Assembly (NCBI RefSeq): GCF_011039085.1
Contig: NZ_JAAKEI010000013.1
Location: forward strand, 1-64,000
Direction of reading: 5' to 3'
DNA: 64,000 nt
Source: Desulfovibrio sp. ZJ369
Lineage (GTDB): Bacteria; Desulfobacterota; Desulfovibrionia; Desulfovibrionales; Desulfovibrionaceae
Within the stretch, counting starts at the first letter, position 1. Each line of letters starts with the position of its first letter. The notes beneath the pieces are model-generated. The model ran no database searches. It was not told where the DNA came from and saw nothing but the letters and a program-made list of their open reading frames with translations. This document shows positions 32,475-41,211 of the stretch, in pieces. The position numbers and the translations under genes are program-made.

Positions 32475-32833
32475 AGCCGTGAACCTTTAACATTGCACGG
32501 TACTCGCCGCCGGAGCAAAGGCCGGTGCGCCTGCTTTTGCAGGAGAGTTTTTACAAGTCATGCCGCAACTGTGTTGTGGCATTTCTTGTTCCGAGTCTTT
32601 CTCTTTGCGTGTACCTTCATTGTGAAATGCTCCGGCGGCTGCGGGAGCATTTCTTTCCTGAGCGCCGGGCGGCGTCGGGCTGCGACTTCCGGAATGCTCG
32701 CCGGCCACGGCAGGGGACAAAGATATCTCTTGTGCTGTCGGTTGCGTCACTGCTGCCTGGAGCCTGTTGCGAATGGATTTCCCGATATCGGCAGAACCCG
32801 CAAGGAGGCCGTTGAGCCCGACAAGGAGGGGAG
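32475..32833 (+). other. dsr 3' region with two terminator-like hairpins
   Basis: No gene is seen. ATGCCGCAAC-TGT-GTTGTGGCAT (32560-32582, one mismatched pair) is followed by TTCTTGTT. GAAATGCTCC (32624-32633) pairs perfectly with GGAGCATTTC (32644-32653), followed by TTTCCT. Either may end the dsrABD transcript. The second has the AAATGCTC core of the dispersed repeats. Confidence 0.5.
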
Positions 32834-33424
32834 ATGGCGCTTTCCTTTCGCTTGAGCGATGCTGAGCAGGCATATCTGGCCCGGCTGGCCCGCCTCTCCA
32901 TTGAAAGCGGGTTGGCGGGCCGGTGGGCAACGCTGCCGCCGGAGCCGGAATGCCAAGAAGCCACAGCCGGAAGCGAAGCAACGCCCGGCACGTTGCGGCG
33001 CACGCTGGGTTCTTTTGTAACGCTTGCCTTGCAGGGGCAGTTGCGCGGCTGCATCGGTACCGTTCAAGGCCGGGAGCCCCTGTATCAGAATGTGTGGCGC
33101 ATGGCGCGGGCCGCCGCTTTTGAGGACCCGCGCTTTCCCCCGCTCACGCTGCATGAATGGGGCCGCGCGGCTCTGCAAATCTCCGTGCTGGATGAGCTCG
33201 CGCCCTGCCCTGATCCAACAGCGATTGAAGTAGGGAGGCACGGCCTGGCGTTGCAGTATAGGGGGCGCGGCGGCGTCTTCCTGCCCCAGGTTCCGGTGGA
33301 GCAGGGCTGGGATCAAAGCGCGTATCTGGACAATCTCTGCCGTAAGGCGGGCGTGCCGCGCGGGAGCTGGAGCGCGCCGGACGCGCGGCTTTTCTGGTTT
33401 GAGGCCCTGGTTCTTCCGACATAG
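32834..33424 (+). CDS. amrA: AMMECR1-domain protein (AmrA-like)
   Basis: 196 residues, one AMMECR1 domain with the family hallmark LRGCIGTVQGREPLYQNVWRMARAAAFEDPRFPPLT (about 70-105, with the LRGCIG core) and the later VEQGWDQSAYLDNLCRKAGVP. In bacteria it is usually the A component of the AmmeMemoRadiSam system, beside a Memo-like protein and a radical SAM enzyme, with unknown biochemical role. Neither partner is in this window next to it. AAGGAGGGGAG immediately precedes the ATG. Confidence 0.85.
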   Translation: MALSFRLSDAEQAYLARLARLSIESGLAGRWATLPPEPECQEATAGSEATPGTLRRTLGSFVTLALQGQLRGCIGTVQGREPLYQNVWRMARAAAFEDPRFPPLTLHEWGRAALQISVLDELAPCPDPTAIEVGRHGLALQYRGRGGVFLPQVPVEQGWDQSAYLDNLCRKAGVPRGSWSAPDARLFWFEALVLPT

Positions 33425-33465
33425 CGGGCCGCCGCCCGCGTATTCTTCGGCGAAGCCCGCATCTT

Positions 33466-33632
33466 TAGAGCAGATTACCTTTGACTTTTTATGAAAGTCA
33501 AAGGTGGCATTCAGGCGAAAAACGCGGTTTTCGCCTGAATGTACGCCGCGTTGCGGCGGCTGCCGCTTTCGCGTCAGCAGAGCATTTTCAAAGTGAAAAT
33601 GCTCTAAATAAAATAAAAGTGAAAATGCTCTA
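33466..33632. repeat. GAGC/GCTC element, three hairpins
   Basis: It starts TAGAGCAGATTACC with a CCTTTGACTTT/AAAGTCAAAGG hairpin, then a perfect 13-base ATTCAGGCGAAAA/TTTTCGCCTGAAT hairpin, then AGAGCATTTTCA-AAG-TGAAAATGCTCT, and a final AAAATGCTCTA copy. It lies between the convergent amrA and lysO genes and may terminate both. Confidence 0.85.
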
Positions 33633-33727
33633 ATGCTGGCCGCGAAAAACCCGCGTCCGGGCAGTGGCTGCGCAGGCAATCCGCGCCCTGCAGAAAAGGC
33701 GGGAAGATGAACGCCGGCGTCACAGGA

Positions 33728-34441
33728 TCAGAGAGTGCAGAAAAAAACCACCCAGAAGGGCACGCTGAAATCCAGAATCAGGGCGTGCACAATGGAGACG
33801 AAAATCCATTGCCGACCCGCGTAGCGGGTGATGATCGGCAAGGTTGTATCCATGGTCGAGGCGCCGCCGCAGGAGATGGCGGCCAGCGGCCCAAGAAAGC
33901 GGACCAGCAACGGCGTGAGCAAAAGGGTCAGAATTTCGCGCATGATGTTGCTGATCAGCGCCACGGTGCCCAGTTCCGCGCCCTTGTACTGGGTGATGAC
34001 GATGGACGAGAGCGAATAATAGGCGAAACCCGCGCCCACGGCCAGACAGTCCGCAAGACTGTATGCCAGAAAAATGCCGGCCAGGGTCACGCCCGCAAAC
34101 GTGCCCACAGTGGTGGCAAGCGGGGCAAGCAGCACGCGCGGGCGCAAGGTGCGCAGGATTTCGCCCAGCCGCCGATCCGAGCCGATGGACAGACCTACCA
34201 GAAACATCAGCAGCCAGAGTACATACAGCGTGGCGTCATGCTCCACAAAATACCGTGGAATCAGGCCCAGCCAGGCCAGGGCCATGCCCGCCCCGAAAAA
34301 AGCCAGAATCAGCAGGCTGCCGGACATACGGAACTTCGCCCCCAATACGGTAGTGCGCCCCAGGGGCGCGGTTGCCCTGCCCTGGCTGCAGGCCGCGCGC
34401 ACGCGGCAAAGTTGTTGCGGCAGACGCGGGCGGCGCGTCAT
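33728..34441 (-). CDS. lysO: lysine exporter LysO family protein, larger part
   Basis: 237 residues with about six helices. It matches the C-terminal two thirds of LysO (YbjE), the L-lysine exporter: LWLLMFLVGLSIGSDRRLGEILR, GFAYYSLSSIVITQYKGAELGTVALISNIMREI and GGASTMDTTLPIITRYAG, which holds the conserved acidic transport residue. The N-terminal third is encoded separately by the overlapping upstream gene, a split arrangement also known in other bacteria. The first 35 residues are basic and non-conserved, so translation may start later, near residue 38. Confidence 0.85.
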   Translation of the reverse strand: MTRRPRLPQQLCRVRAACSQGRATAPLGRTTVLGAKFRMSGSLLILAFFGAGMALAWLGLIPRYFVEHDATLYVLWLLMFLVGLSIGSDRRLGEILRTLRPRVLLAPLATTVGTFAGVTLAGIFLAYSLADCLAVGAGFAYYSLSSIVITQYKGAELGTVALISNIMREILTLLLTPLLVRFLGPLAAISCGGASTMDTTLPIITRYAGRQWIFVSIVHALILDFSVPFWVVFFCTL

Positions 34442-34773
34442 TGGCCGCGCTGCGGCCGGGGTTTTTTGCCGTCGCTTTTCCGCCCTGCCCGCGGGCAGGG
34501 CGTTGCCGGCAAATCGCAGAACCAGCGGCGGATCACGGCCACGCAGACCAGAGATCCGGCAACGCCCGCCAAGGTCAGAAGCAGAGCCTTGCCGCCCAGC
34601 AGAGGCAGATTGCGCATCAGGGTCTCATTGCCGCCCACGGCCACGCCCAGGGAAAAAAGCAAAAGCATGATCGCGGGCGTGACGCAGCGCGTGAGCGCGG
34701 TGAGAAGGCGTTGGCCGCGCAACAGAAAACCGAGCAAAAGGCCCAGGAACATGATGCCGATGGCGATGAACAC
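34438..34773 (-). CDS. LysO family protein, small N-terminal part (DUF340-like)
   Basis: 111 residues with three hydrophobic helices (FIAIGIMFLGLLLGFLLRG, AIMLLLFSLGVAVGG, ALLLTLAGVAGSLVCVAVI), corresponding to the N-terminal third of single-chain LysO. It overlaps the larger part by 4 bases (ATGA), indicating production of the two chains together. The basic C-terminal tail (GRKSDGKKPRPQRGQ) would be cytoplasmic. Confidence 0.83.
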   Translation of the reverse strand: MFIAIGIMFLGLLLGFLLRGQRLLTALTRCVTPAIMLLLFSLGVAVGGNETLMRNLPLLGGKALLLTLAGVAGSLVCVAVIRRWFCDLPATPCPRAGRKSDGKKPRPQRGQ

Positions 34774-34801
34774 GTTTTGTCCACTCCCCCGCGTCGGCGT
34801 T

Positions 34802-34951
34802 TAGAGCGTTTTGCTAATGAAATTAGCTAAACGCTCTGGCGACAGCATTAGCTGGCGCCCGCGCCGAATGAGCGTCCAGACCGCGTTCTGGACGCGAAAT
34901 GATGGCAGCGAAGTGATTGAAAATGGATATTTTCAATCAAAAAATGTTCTA
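34802..34951 (+). repeat. GAGC/GCTC element lacking the 120-bp module
   Basis: 150 bases with the same scaffold as 19000-19269, near-identical over its length except that the central GCGTCCAG/CTGGACGC hairpin is uninterrupted. It ends ATGTTCTA (a one-base change from GCTCTA). The terminal TAG on the minus strand is the stop of the adjacent gene. It is the empty-site comparison for the module insertion. Confidence 0.9.
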
Positions 34952-35905
34952 GCCGCGCGTCACCTGCCGCAAGGCCCGGCGCAAAAAGGCCAGCATGGCC
35001 GCATAACGCTGCTCCTCATGCAGAAGATAATCCACGTCCCAGAGCACCCAGACCAGATGCCCGCGGTGGCGGGTCTGCTGCAAGGGGCGCAGCGTGCCGG
35101 GCAAGGCCAGGGCCTTGACCGCCGCCGAACCCATGACCACCACGCCGCGCGCGCCGAGCCTGCTCACGCCGGACCAGAAGACGTCGGGGTTGGCCGCGGC
35201 GTCGTCGCAGGGGGCCGAACCTTCCATGTCGTGAGGGGCCGCCGCCCCACTGCTTGCGGGGGATGCCGCAAGCGCATCCCGCGCGGCTGTGGGAGGCCCT
35301 GGGCGCAATGCGGATGCCGTGGGCAGGCAGGCGGGCCAGAATGTGTGCGTGCCGCCGGGATGGCCCAGGTCGGCCAGCAAACGCTGCAAAAAAGCGCGCC
35401 GCGCGGCCTGGCCTTCGTCCCGCAGGCCTTCAAGATCCTGGCCCAGCTTCCAATAGGTCCAGAGCACCAGACCCGGCCGCGTGGCCGCCAGGCGCTGCTG
35501 CCAGGGCGCGGGCCAGGCATGAGGCGGCAAAGGCCGCCAGGCGTCTTCGTTTCGGGCAGGGGCAGATCTGTCCAACGCAGGCTGAACAGCGCCGGTGATC
35601 CGCTCCGCGCGTTCTTTCTGTTCGCTCCGTTCCCCGCGCGCCCGCTGGCGCGCCTCATTTTCTGCCGCCCGGGCGGCGTAGCTCTGGGCTGTCCGCATGC
35701 CGCGCGGCGGCGCGGCGCCGGCAGGGGGCAGACGGACATGGGGCGCAGCCGCCGGGGCCGGTTTTTTTTTCGGCGCAGGCGGCGCGCCCGGCGTGGGCTC
35801 CCGGCAAAGGGAGCAGGACGCGGGCGCGTCCTGGGGCAGCAACAGACAGTGCAGGCCGCGGCCTTGCCAGAGTGCGCCCAGCGGGTTCAGATCCGCAAAA
35901 GCCAT
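34949..35905 (-). CDS. uncharacterised protein, possibly uracil-DNA-glycosylase-like fold
   Basis: 318 residues. An early Cys pair (CSLC) is followed by a Pro/Ala/Arg-rich linker (about 45-115). A C-terminal globular part (about 125-318) contains LVLWTYWKLGQDL, GGTHTFWPACLP and GARGVVVMGSAAVKALAL. The last block resembles a strand-helix of the UDG superfamily, but the catalytic motifs are not evident, so this is only a suggestion. GGGAG lies 8 bases before the ATG at 35905, within the 3' end of coaBC (19-base overlap). Confidence 0.6.
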   Translation of the reverse strand: MAFADLNPLGALWQGRGLHCLLLPQDAPASCSLCREPTPGAPPAPKKKPAPAAAPHVRLPPAGAAPPRGMRTAQSYAARAAENEARQRARGERSEQKERAERITGAVQPALDRSAPARNEDAWRPLPPHAWPAPWQQRLAATRPGLVLWTYWKLGQDLEGLRDEGQAARRAFLQRLLADLGHPGGTHTFWPACLPTASALRPGPPTAARDALAASPASSGAAAPHDMEGSAPCDDAAANPDVFWSGVSRLGARGVVVMGSAAVKALALPGTLRPLQQTRHRGHLVWVLWDVDYLLHEEQRYAAMLAFLRRALRQVTRG

Positions 35906-37125
35906 GAGCACAACTCCCAGGCCACGTCAGCCTTGCTTTGCGAGGGCCAGATTTCCTCGCGGCCGTGAGCGTCCACCACCGCCATGCTGTTGGTAGGGGA
36001 ACAAAAACCGCAGGCGGGCGCGTTGATTTGATTGGCGGCCAGCAGATCCGCCTTTTTGCGGGCCAGTTTGGCGCGTGCCAAAGGCAGGAGCGCCTCTGTG
36101 CTGGGCGCGCATTCCGCGGCGAAGCCGAGAATTTTTTGCGCGTCCGGGCCGTTGCGGCGCGCGGCGGCCAGGGTCTGCAAAATATCGGGGTTGGGCGTAA
36201 ACGCTATGCTGAAGCCCTCCGGCGCCTCGGATTTTTTGAATTTGCGCGCGCCCAGCGGGATGGGTGAAAAATCCGCCACAGCCGCGGCGAACATGCCCAT
36301 GTTCATGCCCGGCCAGAGGTCGCGCGCGGCCTCGAACATGTCCCGCGCGCCGCAAACCTCGCAGCGATGCACGCCTTGCGGCAAAAGCGCCGCGCCGCCA
36401 GGGCCGCAGACGGCCGTCACCTCGGCCCCGCGCAGCCAGGCGCAGATCGCCAGCGCCGCGCCCATCAGGCCGCTGGAGGGATTGGACCAGAAACGCACGC
36501 CGTCCCAGGCTTCACGGGTTGGCCCCAAGGTGACCAGCACCTTTTTTCCGGCCATATCCTGCGGGGCCAGGGCCTGCAAGACCGCGAGAAAAATTTCCGG
36601 CAGCTCGGCCAGCCTGCCCTCGCCCTGGTCGCCGCAGGCCGTGCCGCCGCAAGCGGGCGCCACCAGCCGCGCGCCGCGCTCCCGCAGCAAGGCCGTATTG
36701 GCCCGTGTGGCCGGGTGGGCCCACATGCGCGGATTCATGGCCGGAGCCAGGATCAGGGGGCCGTCAAAAGCCAGGGCCTGCGCCGAGAGCAGATCCGAAG
36801 CCGCGCCGGCCGCCAGACGCGAGAGCGCGTCGGCCGAGGCCGGAGCCAGCACCAGAGCCTGGGCGTGCTGACCCGGCTCCAGATGCGCGAATACTTCCTG
36901 GCCGGGCGCGAACATGTCCGTGTAGACCGGGGCCGCGCCCAGGGATTCAAAGAGCAGCGGCGTCACAAAACGCCGCGCCCCGGCGGTGAGCGTCACCGAA
37001 ACATGGATGCCGAGCGCGCGCCAGGCCCGCAACAGTTCCGGGGCCTTGCAGCAGGCCACGGAGCCGCAGACGCCCAAATGCAGGCGGCTGTTGGCAAAAT
37101 GCGTGCTTTGCCCGAAAGGGGTCAC
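35887..37125 (-). CDS. coaBC: bifunctional phosphopantothenoylcysteine decarboxylase/synthetase
   Basis: 412 residues, cytoplasmic, catalysing two consecutive steps of coenzyme A synthesis. The FMN-dependent CoaC domain (about 15-185) has GVCGSVACCKAPELLRAW, LAPASADALSRLAAG and the substrate-binding PAMNPRMWAHPATRAN, with the later Cys motif CGGTACGDQGEGRL. The CoaB synthetase domain (about 195-412) has VLVTLGPTREAWDGVRFWSNPSSGLMG, AAAVADFSP and the conserved lysine in KFKKSE. A GTG start at 37125 overlaps the stop of the lipoprotein gene (GTGA), with GGAG upstream. Confidence 0.93.
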   Translation of the reverse strand: MTPFGQSTHFANSRLHLGVCGSVACCKAPELLRAWRALGIHVSVTLTAGARRFVTPLLFESLGAAPVYTDMFAPGQEVFAHLEPGQHAQALVLAPASADALSRLAAGAASDLLSAQALAFDGPLILAPAMNPRMWAHPATRANTALLRERGARLVAPACGGTACGDQGEGRLAELPEIFLAVLQALAPQDMAGKKVLVTLGPTREAWDGVRFWSNPSSGLMGAALAICAWLRGAEVTAVCGPGGAALLPQGVHRCEVCGARDMFEAARDLWPGMNMGMFAAAVADFSPIPLGARKFKKSEAPEGFSIAFTPNPDILQTLAAARRNGPDAQKILGFAAECAPSTEALLPLARAKLARKKADLLAANQINAPACGFCSPTNSMAVVDAHGREEIWPSQSKADVAWELCSWLLRI

Positions 37126-37742
37126 AGGTTGCGCTCCTGCAGGCCGCCGGAACCCGTGGCGCCGTCGCCCCAATGCTCGGTGGCGCCGGGCGCGGGCTGC
37201 GGGCTTGCGGCAGGCTCTGCCGCGCCGGCAGTGTCCAGCGGGGGATACGCCTCGCCGGGCAGTTCCGCCGTGGGGCTTTCCGAACCGGGCAGGCTCAGGC
37301 TCGCGCCGTCGGGCAGGCGGCTGCCGGACCAGATTTCCAGGATGGTCAGGACCGTCTGGCGGCGAAAGGCCAGGACTGCCAGCGTCGTGCCTTTTTCATA
37401 GACGTACACGGCGCGATCCCCTTTGCGCAGGGAAAGACGCAACTGCCAGCCCTGGCTCTGCAAGGTTGTGAACAGGCTTTGCGCCGCCCGTGAGGCGTCC
37501 ACATTGCCGCGCAGGGTTTCCAGGCCTTCGCGGCCGCCGTCCACGCCGTGGGTCAGATAGCCGTGCGAGGCATAGCGTTCCATGCCCATGGGCAGGGGCA
37601 CGTCCAGCAATTGACTGACCCCGGCCGCCGTGCCGCCGGTCAGCGGGTCATTGCTGAAGGGGTTGCCGACCCCAAGGGAGGCGCAGCCCGTGGCCGCGGC
37701 AAAAAGCAGCCCCAGAGCGAGGGTGACAAGCGTGCGTCGCAT
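37122..37742 (-). CDS. predicted lipoprotein of unknown function
   Basis: 206 residues with an N-terminal signal and lipobox LFAAATGC (C about 20). The central part (about 40-145) looks like a small alpha/beta domain (SLFTTLQSQGWQLRLSLRKGDRAVYVYEKGTTLAVLAFRRQ). The C-terminal 60 residues are Pro/Ala/Gly-rich and probably disordered. It is coupled to coaBC by a 4-base overlap but unlikely to be functionally related. Divergent from queA. Confidence 0.75.
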   Translation of the reverse strand: MRRTLVTLALGLLFAAATGCASLGVGNPFSNDPLTGGTAAGVSQLLDVPLPMGMERYASHGYLTHGVDGGREGLETLRGNVDASRAAQSLFTTLQSQGWQLRLSLRKGDRAVYVYEKGTTLAVLAFRRQTVLTILEIWSGSRLPDGASLSLPGSESPTAELPGEAYPPLDTAGAAEPAASPQPAPGATEHWGDGATGSGGLQERNL

Positions 37743-37917
37743 GGCTATACTCCTTCCTCCCCGGACAGCGCGGATCGTTCAGGCCGGGGGGCCGGGGGCC
37801 GGGGGTTATGGCCGCCGGGTTTGGGCCGCCCGGATTATCGAACCCATCCTAGCCGCTCCGCGGCGTGCTGACAAGCCCGGTCGCGCGCCGGACATATTGA
37901 TGGGGCTTAGGACTGTC

Positions 37918-39027
37918 ATGATCACCGAAGAAGCGGATTTTTTTCTGAGCAGCTATGATTTCGAGCTGCCGCCGGAGCAGATTGCCCAGTTCCCGCCGGA
38001 AGAGCGGGGAGCGTCCCGGCTGCTGGTCATGCCCCGGACGGGCGATCTCGATCTGCGCCATGCGCGCTTTAGCGATCTGCCCGGCCTGTTGCCGGAAAAG
38101 GCGCTGATCGTGGTCAACAATTCGCGCGTGCTTCAGGCCCGCCTGTTGGGCTCGCGGGCCACGGGCGGCAAGGTGGAATTTCTGCTGCTCACGCCCCTGC
38201 CGCTGGTGCTGGCGCAGGCCGGGCCTGATGCGCCGGCCGGAGCGGAGGGCGCTTTCAGCGCCGAGGCTGAAGGCCTGGTGCGCGCGGGCGGCCGCGTGCG
38301 CGAAGGCGAAACCTTTGACTTTGGCGCGGGCATCAGGGTGACCGTATTGCAGTCCGGCCCCTTTGGCCGTCGCCGGGTGCGCCTGCGCTGGCAGGGAGAT
38401 CTGGCCAAAGCCTTTGCCGCCACCGGGCACATTCCCCTGCCGCCCTATATCAAACGGGCCGACGGCGAGGAGGATCTCAACCGCTATCAGACAGTCTACG
38501 CCAGGGACGACAAGACCGGCTCCGTGGCCGCGCCCACGGCCGGGCTGCATTTCACGCCTGAGCTGCGCCGGGAGCTGAGGCAGGCGGGCTTTCAGTGGGC
38601 CGAAGTAACGCTGTATGTGGGGTACGGCACGTTCAGCCCGGTGCGCAGCGAGGATATCCGCGGCCACCGTATGCACCGGGAATATGTGGAAATTCCCGAG
38701 GCAACCGCCGAGGCTGTGGCCAGAGCCAGGGCCGAGAAGCGCCCGGTGGTCGCGGTGGGCACCACCAGCGTGCGCGCCCTGGAAGGCGTGGCCGAGTTGT
38801 GCGGCCGGGTGCAGCCCTATACGGGCTGGACCGACATCTTCCTGTATCCCGGCCGGGGCTTCCGCGTGGTGGATGCCGTGCTGACCAACTTCCATCTGCC
38901 CGAATCATCCCTGCTCATGCTGATCTCGGCCTTTGCCGGGCGCAAGCGCGTGCTGGCCGCCTATGCCGAGGCCGTGGCGCGGGGCTACAGATTTTTTTCT
39001 TATGGGGACGCCATGTTGATCCGCTGA
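37918..39027 (+). CDS. queA: S-adenosylmethionine:tRNA ribosyltransferase-isomerase
   Basis: 369 residues. It transfers and isomerises the ribosyl group of SAM onto 7-aminomethyl-7-deazaguanine in tRNA, the penultimate step to queuosine. Family blocks are FELPPEQIAQFPPEERGASRLLV near the start, VVNNSRVLQARLLG, HIPLPPYIKRADGEEDLNRYQTVYA, AAPTAGLHFTPEL and TNFHLPESSLLMLISAFAGR. The ATG at 37918 is set by that conserved start. An ATG 18 bases upstream is also possible. The ferredoxin gene of the oxidoreductase follows 32 bases later. Confidence 0.95.
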   Translation: MITEEADFFLSSYDFELPPEQIAQFPPEERGASRLLVMPRTGDLDLRHARFSDLPGLLPEKALIVVNNSRVLQARLLGSRATGGKVEFLLLTPLPLVLAQAGPDAPAGAEGAFSAEAEGLVRAGGRVREGETFDFGAGIRVTVLQSGPFGRRRVRLRWQGDLAKAFAATGHIPLPPYIKRADGEEDLNRYQTVYARDDKTGSVAAPTAGLHFTPELRRELRQAGFQWAEVTLYVGYGTFSPVRSEDIRGHRMHREYVEIPEATAEAVARARAEKRPVVAVGTTSVRALEGVAELCGRVQPYTGWTDIFLYPGRGFRVVDAVLTNFHLPESSLLMLISAFAGRKRVLAAYAEAVARGYRFFSYGDAMLIR

Positions 39028-39059
39028 TGCGGACGGCTGGCGCTTCCCAGGGAGCGCAC

Positions 39060-39284
39060 ATGTCACGAGTCGTTTTTCTGGAGGAGCGCTGCAAAGGCTG
39101 CAAGCTCTGCGTGGAGGTCTGCCCTGTGGGCATCCTGCGCCCGTCGGGCCGCTACAACCGGCAGGGGTACGAAGTCATGGAGATGGCCGGCGTATGCACC
39201 GGCTGCGCTTCCTGCGCGATTATCTGTCCGGACGTGGCCATCCGCGTGTTTAAAAGCGGCAAACACAAGGGAGGCGCGGCATGA
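39060..39284 (+). CDS. 2-oxoacid:ferredoxin oxidoreductase, ferredoxin-like delta subunit
   Basis: 74 residues with two [4Fe-4S] motifs, CKGCKLCVEVCP and CTGCASCAIICP, each with the fourth-Cys-Pro arrangement that binds the partner cluster. In four-subunit KGOR/VOR enzymes this chain relays electrons from the TPP subunit to external ferredoxin. It overlaps the alpha-subunit gene by 4 bases (ATGA) and opens the oxidoreductase operon. Confidence 0.92.
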   Translation: MSRVVFLEERCKGCKLCVEVCPVGILRPSGRYNRQGYEVMEMAGVCTGCASCAIICPDVAIRVFKSGKHKGGAA

Positions 39285-40387
39285 GCGCGGCGCACGCCGA
39301 AAACGCGCCCGGGCGCGTGCTGATCAAGGGCAATGAGGCTGTGGCCTTCGGCGCGGTGGATGCGGGTTGCCGCTGCTATTTCGGCTATCCGATCACGCCG
39401 CAGAACGAAATCCCCGAGACGCTTTCCTGGTTGCTGCCGGAAAACGGGGGGCAGTTCGTGCAGGCCGAAAGTGAGGTGGCCGCCTCCAACATGCTTCTGG
39501 GCGCGGCGGCCTGCGGCATCCCGGCCATGACCTCCTCATCGGGCTGCGGCATCTCACTGATGCAGGAAGCCATTTCCTATATGGCGGGCAGCCGGATCCC
39601 CGGCGTGATCGTCAATATGCAGCGCGGCGGCCCGGGTCTCGGAGATATCGGCCCTTCCCAGGGGGATTATTTCCAGGCGGTCAAGGGCGGCGGCCACGGC
39701 GATCACCGCAACCTGGCGCTGGCTCCGGCCACGGCGCAGGAGTGCTATGACTTCATGTTCCGGGCCTTTGCCCTGGCCTTCAGGTACGCCAATCCGGTCA
39801 TGGTGCTGGGCGACGCCATGGTTGGCCAGATCAAGGAGCCGGTGCGCCGCGTGCCACCCGCGGGCGCGCTGCGCCCCGATCAGATCCGGGCCCTGGCCGC
39901 TGACTGGCGGCTGGAGGGCTATGGCGCGCGCGGCAGGGACGCGGCGCCGCGTCTGCTCAAATCCGTGTATCTGGCCGAAGGCGCGCTGGCCGAGCGCAAT
40001 CGTATGCTGATGCGCTCCTATGAGGCCATGCGCGCGGAAACCGTCTGGGAGCAATCGGACGTGGACGACGCGCAACTGGTTGTGGTGGCATTCGGCTCCA
40101 TGGCCCGCATCGCGCGCAGCGCCATCCGGCATTTGCGCGGCCAGGGGCACAAGCTGGGGCTGTTCAGACCCGTGACGCTCTACCCCTTCCCGGATGAGGC
40201 GCTGCGCGCCCTGGCGCCGGGGCGGCGTTTTCTGGTCATTGAGCAGAACATTGGCCAGATGGTCGAGGATGTGCGCCTGGCCCTGAACGGCACGGCCGAA
40301 ACGCGCTGGCACGGGGTGATGCCCGGCCTGTTTATCGGCGCGGAAGAGCTTGTGGACCCCATGCTCCAGGCCCTCAAGGAGAAGTGA
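39281..40387 (+). CDS. vorB: 2-oxoacid:ferredoxin oxidoreductase, alpha subunit (VorB/KorA type)
   Basis: 368 residues, with the pyrimidine-binding and transketolase C-terminal domains. Blocks are GNEAVAFGAVDAGCRCYFGYPITPQNEIPE, the QAESEVAASNMLLGAAACGIPAMTSSSG segment with the catalytic Glu that activates TPP, and NMQRGGPGLGDIGPSQGDYFQA. This type oxidises branched-chain 2-oxoacids (VOR) or 2-oxoglutarate (KGOR) with CoA and reduces ferredoxin. Sequence by eye does not separate the two. It is coupled to the neighbouring subunits. Confidence 0.9.
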   Translation: MSAAHAENAPGRVLIKGNEAVAFGAVDAGCRCYFGYPITPQNEIPETLSWLLPENGGQFVQAESEVAASNMLLGAAACGIPAMTSSSGCGISLMQEAISYMAGSRIPGVIVNMQRGGPGLGDIGPSQGDYFQAVKGGGHGDHRNLALAPATAQECYDFMFRAFALAFRYANPVMVLGDAMVGQIKEPVRRVPPAGALRPDQIRALAADWRLEGYGARGRDAAPRLLKSVYLAEGALAERNRMLMRSYEAMRAETVWEQSDVDDAQLVVVAFGSMARIARSAIRHLRGQGHKLGLFRPVTLYPFPDEALRALAPGRRFLVIEQNIGQMVEDVRLALNGTAETRWHGVMPGLFIGAEELVDPMLQALKEK

Positions 40388-40389
40388 TC

Positions 40390-41211
40390 ATGCAAGACCC
40401 GCAAACGGCAGCGCTCCTGCGCCCGCGCGAGGGCGAACGCCTTGTTTTCGACGGCAATCCCGTGCTCAACGAGCGCGTCACGCATTACTGCCCCGGCTGC
40501 CATCACGGCATTGCGCACCGTCTGGTCAGCGAGGCGCTGCACGAGCTGGGTGTGGCCGGGAGGACCATCCTGGTGGCCTCGGTGGGCTGCGCCACCTTCA
40601 CCTATGATTATTTCAACGTGGACGGTCTGGAAGCCCCGCACGGCCGGGCCTGCGCCGTGGCCACGGGCGTGCGTCGCGCGCGGCCCGATGCCGTGGTCTT
40701 CACCTATCAGGGCGACGGCGACATGGCGGCCATCGGTCTGGCCGAATCCCTGCACGCGGCCAACCGGGGCGAAAAGATCACCACGATCTTCATCAACAAT
40801 ACGGTGTACGGCATGACCGGCGGCCAGATGGCCCCCACCACCCTGGTGGGGCAGAAAACCACCACCACCCGCCAGGGCCGCTCCCTGAGCAACGAGGGCG
40901 GGCCGGTGCGCCTCACGGAAATCATGGCCCAGTTGCAGGGCGTGGCCTATGCCGAGCGCTGCGCTCTGGATTCGGTCAAACATGTGCTGGCGGCCAAAAG
41001 GGCGGTGCGCAAAGCCTTTGAGGTACAGATCGCGGGCCTGGGCTTCGGCTTTGTGGAACTGCTCGCCGGCTGCCCGACCAACTGGCATCTGGACCCGGTG
41101 GCGGCCAACAGGCGCATTGCCGAAGTCATGATCCCGGTCTTTCCCCTGGGCGTGTTCAAGGATGCGAGCGGCACGGACGGCGCAAAAGCCAGGGAGGTTC
41201 CCCGTGACTGA
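40390..41211 (+). CDS. 2-oxoacid:ferredoxin oxidoreductase, beta subunit (TPP-binding)
   Basis: 273 residues. The thiamine diphosphate/Mg motif is YQGDGDMAAIGLAESLHAANRGEKITTIFINNTVYGMTGGQMAPTT (GDGD near residue 108). N-terminal CPGCHHGIAHR contributes cysteines of the internal [4Fe-4S] cluster. AAGGAGAAG precedes the ATG. It overlaps the gamma-subunit gene by 8 bases. Confidence 0.92.
   Translation: MQDPQTAALLRPREGERLVFDGNPVLNERVTHYCPGCHHGIAHRLVSEALHELGVAGRTILVASVGCATFTYDYFNVDGLEAPHGRACAVATGVRRARPDAVVFTYQGDGDMAAIGLAESLHAANRGEKITTIFINNTVYGMTGGQMAPTTLVGQKTTTTRQGRSLSNEGGPVRLTEIMAQLQGVAYAERCALDSVKHVLAAKRAVRKAFEVQIAGLGFGFVELLAGCPTNWHLDPVAANRRIAEVMIPVFPLGVFKDASGTDGAKAREVPRD

Noticed and set aside
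32472-32480. dsrD stop as an eighth element-docked stop codon
   Set aside because: It reads TAGAGCC but no inverted repeat or element sequence follows, so it is not counted.
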